Made by a program: the position numbers and the translations under genes. This document shows positions 1-5,878 of a DNA stretch of 19,106 bases, one piece after another. The DNA comes from Chloroflexota bacterium. GTDB lineage: Bacteria; Chloroflexota; UBA6077; CF-72. Positions within the stretch are counted from its first letter, which is position 1. The number at the start of each line of letters is the position of its first letter. Location of the stretch: positions 1 through 19,106 of the forward strand of contig JAFAPL010000413.1 of assembly GCA_019247135.1 (NCBI GenBank), written 5' to 3'. The notes under the pieces were generated by a model. It saw nothing but the letters and a program-made list of their open reading frames with translations, was not told the DNA's origin and made no database searches.

Positions 1-241
1 TGGCGTCCGACCCGCCTTGGGCGCTGGGTCAACCGAGTCCAGGGCTGGTTGTCTGGTCTCGGGCTCCCGCCACGGTTCATGGCCGCGCTGCAACTGCGTG
101 GCCGCTCATCCGGCCGTACACGCTCGGTCCCGGTGGTCATTGCCTCCGTGGACGGCCATCACTATCGGCGCGTCGCTGGCCCAGTTCGGGGCGATCGCAG
201 CCCAGTACCCGGTCTACCGGATCGATCCGCCGGAGACATAG
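1..241 (+). pseudogene. Deazaflavin-dependent (DUF385/Ddn-like) reductase relic, cut by window edge
   Basis: The frame open from base 1 reads like the N-terminal part of an F420H2-dependent nitroreductase/quinone reductase of the DUF385 family. The visible stretch GRSSGRTRSVPVVIASVDG (about bases 100-159) matches the family pattern of a basic SGR.R..P segment followed by a beta strand. After about base 165 that frame loses all resemblance, while the second frame (170-241) reads LAQFGAIAAQYPVYRID and stops at TAG 239-241. This looks like the family's C-terminal end. About 60 residues that normally lie between the two parts are missing and the frame changes. I therefore see one gene with an internal deletion plus frameshift. 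Its 5' end may continue outside the window. The neighbour downstream is another F420-type enzyme. Family assignment is from memory of motifs, not from a search. Confidence 0.6.
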
Positions 242-322
242 GAGTGGGTTGCTCCAGGTGTGGCTGAACACGCGGCGTGAACGGCTGCAACCCCGGCTGG
301 TGTGCGCGTGTTTGAGCCGAAT

Positions 323-1273
323 ATGCGGCCATTCCGATTCGGACTGCTCCTCGAACACTTCACGAGTCCGGCGTACGTCAAGGACATGGTTCAACGTGCC
401 GAAGCCGACGGCTTTTCCACCTTCCTCATCCGCGATCACCTGATCGAGCCGCCGTTCGGCGACCAGTACGCCCCCTGGATCACACTGGCGACTGTCGCGC
501 AGACAACCACCACCATCCGTCTCGGTACGCTCGTCACCGCGAATGACTTCCGCCATCCGGCGGTACTCGCCAAAGAGGTAACGACGCTCGATCAGTTCTC
601 AAATGGTCGAGTGGAGCTCGGCATCGGCGCCGGCTTCTTTCGCGAAGAATTCGAGCGTGCGGGTCTGACATTCTTTTCGAACAAAGTCCGCGTCGATCGC
701 CTGGCGGAGTCAGTTGAGGTACTGGATCGGCTGCTCCAGGGCAACTCGTTCAGTTATCGCGGCGAGCACTACACGTTCGACAATTTCCGCAACTTTCCTC
801 CGCCGGTGCAGCACCCAAGACCGCCTATTCTGGTGGCAGGCGCCGGGCGCAGGGTTCTCTCGATTGCCGCGAAGCATGCCGACACGGTCGCGCTGCTGTC
901 ATCGCAGCTCAGTGGCGGAGTCCTGGCGGACTCGGCCTGCGCGAGATCGGCGCAGCACGCCGCGGAACAGATCGGTACCGTGCGGAGGGCCGCGGGAGAA
1001 CGGTTTCAGAGCCTCGAGCTCAGCGTATTCGCCTCGATCCTCAGCACTGACGATCGACGCAGCGCGGCCATTGAGGTCGCGCGCCAGCGTGGATGGGACG
1101 TCACGGACACCGAGATCCTCGACATGCCCACGATGCTCATCGGCACGACGGATCAAATAGTCGCTGACCTGCAGCGCTGGCGTGCGAGCCTCGGGGTGTC
1201 ATACATCGTGGTAAGAGATAGTCACTTCGACGCCGCTGCACCTGTAGTACGCCTTCTCGCCGGCAGCGGATGA
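323..1273 (+). CDS. LLM-class F420-dependent oxidoreductase (MSMEG_2516-like family)
   Basis: This is a luciferase-like TIM-barrel oxidoreductase of 316 residues, expected to use coenzyme F420 (or a flavin) as hydride carrier in the cytoplasm; the substrate is unknown. Visible family marks are the N-terminal strand MRPFRFGLLLEHF, the IRLGTLVTANDFRHPAVLAKE region (residues about 65-85) and the SNGRVELGIGAG signature at residues 93-104. The segment RPPILVAGAGRRVLSIAAKHAD and a C-terminal WRASLGVSYIVVRD strand also fit. I chose ATG at 323 because family members begin with (M)RPFRFG; a GTG at 302 would add seven unrelated residues. No strong ribosome binding site is visible before either start. 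It sits just after a broken deazaflavin reductase, so both may belong to a former F420-related locus. The length is normal and it appears intact. F420 versus FMN use is family inference. Confidence 0.85.
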   Translation: MRPFRFGLLLEHFTSPAYVKDMVQRAEADGFSTFLIRDHLIEPPFGDQYAPWITLATVAQTTTTIRLGTLVTANDFRHPAVLAKEVTTLDQFSNGRVELGIGAGFFREEFERAGLTFFSNKVRVDRLAESVEVLDRLLQGNSFSYRGEHYTFDNFRNFPPPVQHPRPPILVAGAGRRVLSIAAKHADTVALLSSQLSGGVLADSACARSAQHAAEQIGTVRRAAGERFQSLELSVFASILSTDDRRSAAIEVARQRGWDVTDTEILDMPTMLIGTTDQIVADLQRWRASLGVSYIVVRDSHFDAAAPVVRLLAGSG

Positions 1274-1291
1274 TTGGTTGCCGCTGATGGT

Positions 1292-1363
1292 GCCGCCAGC
1301 GGACTGCCCGCGAAGCGTGACGTTGGTCGGGTCGCCGCCGAACGCGCGGATGTTGTCGTGCAC
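1292..1363 (-). pseudogene. Carboxylesterase type B relic (nucleophile-elbow fragment)
   Basis: On the minus strand, downstream of and convergent with the LLM oxidoreductase gene, 24 codons read as the core of a type B carboxylesterase. They begin with VHDNIRAFGGDPTNVT and continue to LRGQSAGG. Intact family members have W-V-x-x-N-I-x-x-F-G-G-D-P-x-N-V-T followed by the G-x-S-x-G nucleophile elbow, here G-Q-S-A-G. Sequence before the Val and after the second Gly does not resemble an esterase, so only the active-site segment survives. The surrounding frame is open for 93 codons, but I do not treat it as a functional gene. The bases around it (1274-1443) hold nothing else that I recognise. Confidence 0.65.
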
Positions 1364-1443
1364 CGAGCCCGGCGCAGGTCGACCGATGAGTTTTCGCCCC
1401 TTGCGCGGTCTGTATAGGGCGGAAAGGGAGAGCTCGTACCTGT

Positions 1444-2886
1444 ATGGACGTAACCGTTGCCGAACCTCTGCCGCGGGCATCCTCGCCAGCCGGTCGACAA
1501 TCCGCTAAGGAAGCCACTCACGCCAGAACCTGGGTCCTGGCGCTGACCTCAGTCGCCTCGTTCATGGTGGCGCTCGACGCGCTCGTTGTATCGACGGCGT
1601 TGAGCACGATCCGCGTCGATTTCGGAACAACCATCGAAGCGCTGGGATGGACCGTCAACGCCTACAACCTGAGCTTCGCGGTATTGCTCCTCACGGGCGC
1701 CGCGCTGGGCGACCGCTTCGGTCGACGCCGCGTCCTGGGCGTTGGTCTCGGCCTGTTTACGGCCGCGTCGATCGGGTGCGCTGTGGCGCCCAACGTGAGT
1801 TGGCTCATCGCCGCGCGCGCCGTGCAGGGCGCCGGCGGGGCGATGGTCATGCCGGTTGCGCTGGCGCTGCTCAGCGCGGCGTTCTCTGGAAGTTCAGCGG
1901 AGCGCGCCCGCGCGCTGGGCGTCTTCAGCGGCTTGACGGGTCTCGCGCTGCTCGCTGGCCCGGTGGTTGGCGGGGCCATGGTCCAGGGCGTCTCGTGGCA
2001 CTGGATCTTCTGGCTGAACGTGCCGATCGGACTCGTGACTGTCCTGCTGGTGCAATCGCGGCTGTCCGAAAGCTCCGCTGCGAGCGCCCCGCTCGATCGC
2101 GCGGGACTGCTGCTGGCAAGTGCTTCAGCGCTGGCAGCCGTGTGGGGCTTGTCGCGCGCCAATGTCGCGGGCTGGACCAGCCCCGAGGTCCTCGCCGCTC
2201 TGGTCGGAGGCCTGGTGCTTGGTATCACTTTCGTTGCCTGGGAACGGCGCACTCCTGAGCCGATGATCCCGATGCGCCTGTTCCGTTCGCGGGCATTTGC
2301 GGCGGCGAATGCAGCGTGCTTCCTCTTTACAGGCGCGCTGTACGCCGCACTGTTTTTCAACGCCCAGTTTCTGCAAACGGCGCAAGGCTACGAACCGCTC
2401 GCTGCGGGCGTGCGCTTGCTGCCGTGGACCGCGACGCTGTTCATCTTCGCGCCACTTGGTGGTCGACTCGTAAGCCGTCTCGGCGAGCGGCTGCTGATCG
2501 TCGTCGGTCTGGTCATGCAGGCGTTCGGCCTGGCGTGGCTGGCGCGCATGTCAGCTCCGGATCTCAACTTCGTGGAGTTCGCTGCGCCGCTGCTCATCGC
2601 CGGCGCTGGCGTTTCGCTGGCGATGCCGGCCGCGCAGAACGCCGTGTTGAGCTCGGTGAGCCCGACTGCGATCGGCAAAGCGTCCGGAACTTACAACATG
2701 CTCCGCTTTCTCGGCGGCGCGTTCGGTATTGCGCTGAGCGGCACCGTGTTCACGGCCAGCGGTGGATTTGGCTCACCCCAACTGTTCGCCGCGGGGTTCG
2801 CGGCTGCGCTCGCCGCGGCGGCGTCGCTGTCGCTGTTGGGAGCACTCGCGGGCTTGCTTGTTCCGCCTCGAGCCACCACAGTATGA
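1444..2886 (+). CDS. MFS drug/solute exporter, DHA2 (EmrB/QacA-like, 14-TM) family
   Basis: A 480-residue integral membrane proton antiporter, most likely exporting hydrophobic or cationic compounds. The 14-segment layout is suggested by the length and by hydrophobic stretches from about residue 31 to 475. Motif D1 of the family is visible as LDALVVSTALSTI (44-56). Motif A is GDRFGRRR (89-96) and motif C is near LLAGPVVGGAMV (169-180), followed by the WHWIFWLNVPIG segment typical of DHA2 proteins (185-196). A purine-rich AAAGGGAGAG lies about 13 bases before ATG 1444, which is a rather long spacing. The stop TGA overlaps the ATG of the ECF sigma gene by one base each way (ATGA at 2883-2886), so the two are translationally coupled. 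The substrate cannot be read from the sequence. Confidence 0.88.
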   Translation: MDVTVAEPLPRASSPAGRQSAKEATHARTWVLALTSVASFMVALDALVVSTALSTIRVDFGTTIEALGWTVNAYNLSFAVLLLTGAALGDRFGRRRVLGVGLGLFTAASIGCAVAPNVSWLIAARAVQGAGGAMVMPVALALLSAAFSGSSAERARALGVFSGLTGLALLAGPVVGGAMVQGVSWHWIFWLNVPIGLVTVLLVQSRLSESSAASAPLDRAGLLLASASALAAVWGLSRANVAGWTSPEVLAALVGGLVLGITFVAWERRTPEPMIPMRLFRSRAFAAANAACFLFTGALYAALFFNAQFLQTAQGYEPLAAGVRLLPWTATLFIFAPLGGRLVSRLGERLLIVVGLVMQAFGLAWLARMSAPDLNFVEFAAPLLIAGAGVSLAMPAAQNAVLSSVSPTAIGKASGTYNMLRFLGGAFGIALSGTVFTASGGFGSPQLFAAGFAAALAAAASLSLLGALAGLLVPPRATTV

Positions 2887-3905
2887 CCGTGGCGCCGGCG
2901 CGGTACGACATCGGCGATCAAGATGCATTCCAGGAGCTGGTGGAACCATATCGCTACCAGCTCCAGGTGCATTGCTACCGCATGCTGGGCTCTTTTCAGG
3001 AAGCCGAAGACCTGGTCCAGGAAACCTTCCTGCGCGCCTGGCGGGCGCGTGACCGCTTCGAAGGTCGGACTTCGCTCCGCAATTGGCTATACCGCATCGC
3101 CACCAACGCCTGTCTGAATGCGCTCGAGTCAACTACCAGGTCGCGCCGGCTGCTCCCGCACGAGATTGGTCCGCCCAGCACCAGCTTCGAGCTGCCGCGC
3201 CGCGACGTCGGAGCGGAGATTCTGTGGTTGGAGCCCTATCCTGACGCCGCATTACCTGATATCGCGGATGGCGCTCCGGGGCCGGAAGCCCGCTACGACA
3301 TGCACGAATCCATCCAGTTGGCATTCGTCGCGGCAATTCAGCAACTTCCAGCACGACAGCGCGCAGTGTTACTGCTCAGGGATGTGCTTGGGTGGTCCAC
3401 CAATGAGACGGCCGAATTGCTGGAGTCCAGCGTCGCATCCGTCAACAGCGCACTGCAGCGTGCGCGCGCATCAATTGAGGCCAGCACTCCACGTGCCGAA
3501 ACATTGGACCTCTCCGCCGAGGATGCGAAGCAGCGGGATCTCGTTGGACACTACGTCACGGCGTGGGAAGCATCCGACATCGATAGCCTGGTCGCGTTGC
3601 TTCGGCAGGACGCCGTGTTATCCATGCCGCCGTTCCCTGAGTGGTACCGTGGCCCGGAGGCAATTCGAAGTTTCCTGAGTTGGGGCATGCGCGAGGAAAG
3701 GCGTTTCCGACTACTCGCGACGCGAGCGAACGGTCAGGTCGCATTCGGACAGTACATCTGGCAGGCGGAGCACGCCGATGCTCCGCTCGAAGCGCACGCG
3801 TTGATCGTGCTGACATTCGTCGAACACGCGATTGCCGCGATGACGATCTTTGTGGACCCGCGCCTGGTAACGAGGTTCGGCCTGCCAGCCACGCTCCCCG
3901 CATGA
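2883..3905 (+). CDS. ECF sigma-70 factor with C-terminal SnoaL-like domain (TIGR02960/SigG-like)
   Basis: A 340-residue extracytoplasmic-function sigma factor. Region 2 spans about residues 16-80 (FQELVEPYRYQL through DLVQETFLRAWR to RIATNACLNAL). Region 4 spans about 144-197, with LPARQRAVLLLRDVLGWS and the helix-turn-helix NETAELLESSVASVNSALQR. A SnoaL/NTF2-like domain follows (about 218-330), including HYVTAWEASDIDSLVALL and the terminal VDPRLVTRFGLPATLP. In such ECF groups the C-terminal domain is known to modulate sigma activity in place of a separate anti-sigma factor, and none is seen here. The frame is open upstream to 2316, but the upstream part is a shadow of the MFS gene. ATG 2883 in the ATGA overlap fits the family N-terminus. 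The sigma factor probably controls its own operon, including the exporter; this is inference. Confidence 0.88.
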   Translation: MTVAPARYDIGDQDAFQELVEPYRYQLQVHCYRMLGSFQEAEDLVQETFLRAWRARDRFEGRTSLRNWLYRIATNACLNALESTTRSRRLLPHEIGPPSTSFELPRRDVGAEILWLEPYPDAALPDIADGAPGPEARYDMHESIQLAFVAAIQQLPARQRAVLLLRDVLGWSTNETAELLESSVASVNSALQRARASIEASTPRAETLDLSAEDAKQRDLVGHYVTAWEASDIDSLVALLRQDAVLSMPPFPEWYRGPEAIRSFLSWGMREERRFRLLATRANGQVAFGQYIWQAEHADAPLEAHALIVLTFVEHAIAAMTIFVDPRLVTRFGLPATLPA

Positions 3906-4014
3906 CCACACTCGCCGCTGTCGCACTGCAACGCCGCTCACCGGCTCGCGACGCCCACGATCGCTCGGCCAAAGCCGAACAGCACAGATCTCGTAACCGG
4001 TCACCGGGCTGGGT

Positions 4015-4054
4015 GGCGGAGCTTCTCGGGTCCTGGCTCCGCCGACCGAGAAGC
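4015..4054. repeat. Two overlapping, mutually exclusive inverted repeats between convergent genes
   Basis: One stem pairs GGCGGAGC (4015-4022) with GCTCCGCC (4036-4043). A second pairs GCTTCTCGG (4021-4029) with CCGAGAAGC (4046-4054). Both arms match perfectly, and the stems share bases, so only one can form at a time. They lie in the 270-base gap between the sigma gene and the convergent transporter gene. A transcription-termination role is possible, but there is no T tract on either side. Apart from this I recognise nothing in 3906-4175. Confidence 0.4.
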
Positions 4055-4175
4055 AGCGGCTGCGTTCGCCATTTCTACGCCAGCTAAGTCGCACGAATGG
4101 GCCGCGACGGTGGCGATCCAGGTCGCGGACTCATCCACCTCGGCGCTGGCGCCGCTACAAGCCCGCCGATCCTGA

Positions 4176-5101
4176 CTATGTTCCTGGTGTCGTATCGACA
4201 CTAGCGTGAGGCGCGGGCGCCCGGCTCAATCCGCTCAGCGACAGGCACGCCAGGACGCAGGCGCCGCCGACGATCGTGGTGGCAAGAATCGGATCGCCAA
4301 GCAACAGGATCCCGAGCAGCGCGCCCACGAGCGGCTGAACCACCAATGAGAGAGCGCCGAGCGTCGCGCCGGCTGACTGCGGCACCGCGAACCAGACCAC
4401 GTAACAGACAACGCCGTTGATCAGCGCCAGGTACAGCACACCCGCCAGGGCAGGCCGATTCCGAGCTGCAGCGCGTACCAGGCAACGACGGGCAGCCACA
4501 CCATGCAACTGCCAGTAAACGACAGGGTCAGGAAAGTAACCGGGTCGTAACGCCGCGTGAGTCGGGTGCCCAGGACGGTGTAGACAGCTTCGAACGCCAG
4601 GCCCGTCAGAATGAGAATATCGCCGAGCGGGCGAGCAGCCGCCGTCGCGGACTCGTGCCCGGCTGCTCCGACGACCAGGATGACGACGCCGAGGAGTCCG
4701 ATCACTAGGCCAGCCGAGCGCAGGCGGCCGAGGTGCTCACCGGCGACGATGACTGCCAGGAGCGTCGTGAACAGGACTTCGCCGACGATCAGCAGCACGG
4801 CGTCGGTCGCCGTGGTCAGGCTGATGCCCAGATACTGGAGCATGCCGCTAACCGAGACGCCGACCAGGCCGAGCACGAGTAGCCGCGACGTGTCTCGGAT
4901 CGGCGGCAGCCGGCGAGTACGCCCGCGCAGCCCAATGACGCCCCAGAGGACGCTGGCTGCAAGAATGAAGCGCAAAGCCGCCAATAGTGGCGGCGGGATT
5001 TCCTCGAGCGCGACTTTGGCCACGACGTAAGAAGCGCCCCAGAGCGCATTCGCGACGACCAGCAGTGTGGTTGCGAGTGAGTGGGGCAGAGGCCGGCTCA
5101 C
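4176..5101 (-). pseudogene. EamA/DMT-family transporter with a one-base frameshift
   Basis: This is a ten-helix drug/metabolite transporter split into two frames. The first frame starts at ATG 5101 and carries the N-terminal EamA repeat (ANALWGASYVVAKVALEEIP, then LLAALRFILAASVLWGVIGL). It runs into the second repeat (DILILTGLAFEAVYTVLGT) until LGIGLPW near 4450. The second frame then continues the same repeat as LAGVLYLALINGVVCYVVWF and ends with a normal EamA C-terminus (LVVQPLVGALLGILLLGD) and a stop at 4176-4178. Adding one base in the G run at 4448-4450 (a C run on the coding strand) joins the two into LGIGLPLAGVLYLALING, about 308 residues, the usual family length. It is either a very recent inactivation or a base-calling error. 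The substrate is unknown; the gene appears to stand alone and is convergent with the sigma operon. Confidence 0.85.
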
Positions 5102-5232
5102 GCGTGATCTCCGACAGGCCAGAGCACGACGGGATCAGCGCGAGGATCGGGTCACGTACACGCGGGATGAAGCGTACCCGGCGCCTCGTCTTGCCGTCTG
5201 TGATGGTGTTTGGCACCGGCTAGCCTGCACGC

Positions 5233-5397
5233 GTGTCGAGCGGCCGCGCAGGCGCTGCTGCACGCAACTGGCTGATCCCCCGGCCGGAGCTGATTGCCTG
5301 CCTGGAAGACGGGGCCGCGGGTCCGGTGACCATTGTCCGTCGCGCCAGCCGGTAGTGGCAAAACGGTCCTCGTGAGGTCCTGGCTCGGCACCGGAGA
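5233..5397 (+). pseudogene. LuxR/MalT-type ATPase regulator relic (N-terminus with Walker A)
   Basis: A frame from GTG 5233 reads NWLIPRPELIACLEDG, then GPVTIV, and hits TAG at 5353-5355. From about 5342 the next frame continues with APAGSGKTVLVRSWLG. Together these form the start of a large ATP-dependent LuxR (LAL/MalT-like) regulator: the (L)IPRP..L...L entry, the strand before the P-loop, and a Walker A motif A-P-A-G-S-G-K-T. One extra base near 5338-5341 separates the halves. After WLG the homology stops at about 5397, so some 50 of an expected 850-950 residues remain. The preceding 131 bases (5102-5232) hold nothing that I recognise. Confidence 0.6.
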
Positions 5398-5404
5398 ACC
5401 AATC

Positions 5405-5490
5405 GACTCCGTTGCTCACAACCTGCGGCTCATGAAGAGCGCCGACGACGCCTGCAATGCGCGCGACTATACGGTGTTCCTGGAGCAGCC
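5405..5490 (+). pseudogene. SnoaL/NTF2-like protein relic (first helix region)
   Basis: In the same open frame that follows the Walker A relic, about 26 codons read AHNLRLMKSADDACNARDYTVF. This resembles the opening helices of SnoaL-like ester cyclase/NTF2 proteins (pattern N-L-x-L-M-x-x-x-D-D-A-W-N-A-x-D-W-x-x-F), with Cys in place of the usual Trp. Nothing after Glu-Gln (about 5488) continues the fold. It is too short for certainty, and the call rests only on pattern recall. Confidence 0.4.
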
Positions 5491-5539
5491 GTCGGGATAT
5501 GGACATGTGGATCGACCGGTATTCACGACGTTCTTCACC

Positions 5540-5878
5540 ATGCTTTCTCCCACTCTCTTGACGCCCGAGACCTCAGCCGTCCTGATCGTCGACTATCAAC
5601 ACCATGTGATGGTGGGCATCAACTAGGGTGACCACGACTTGATTGAATTGAACGGCCGTGCACTGGCCAGGGCCACACGCACATTCAACGTGCCGGTGAT
5701 TCTCAGCACAATCGGTGTGCAGAAACCGCGATCCAGCGAATCATTCACGCCGGAAGTCGGCCGCTGACGCTGAACTCGCTCCAGACGAGTGGGTCAGAGA
5801 TTGGAAGACCACGCCGTTCACGGAGGCCTTCATCAATGCGATGAGCTGGTACAACGCGGCGTACGAACCCCTGCGCTC
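5540..5878 (+). pseudogene. Isochorismatase-family hydrolase relic
   Basis: ATG 5540 begins LLTPETSAVLIVDYQHHVMVG, the canonical N-terminus of cysteine hydrolases of the isochorismatase family (the Asp of the I-V-D-Y-Q strand is catalytic in the family). An in-frame TAG at 5624-5626 interrupts it. The same frame then continues with LIELNGRALARATRTFNVPV and ILSTIGVQ up to about 5722, which matches the next helix and strand. The middle, including the catalytic Lys and Cys regions, is absent. A different frame at about 5766-5875 (DEWVRDWKTTPFTEAFINAM, then SWYNAAYEPL) may be the C-terminal helices, and it abuts the stop codon of the convergent mannosidase gene. The N-terminal part is well supported; the C-terminal assignment is tentative. 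Confidence 0.65.

Noticed and set aside
2316..2882. N-terminal extension of the sigma-factor frame by 189 codons
   Set aside because: It lies inside the MFS gene in another frame, is Arg-rich, and shows no sigma features. ATG 2883 in the ATGA overlap fits the family.
3902..4087. 61-codon frame beginning in an ATGA overlap after the sigma gene
   Set aside because: The product is Arg/Ser-rich with no motif, shows no coding character, and contains the overlapping hairpins. The ATGA overlap is most likely chance.
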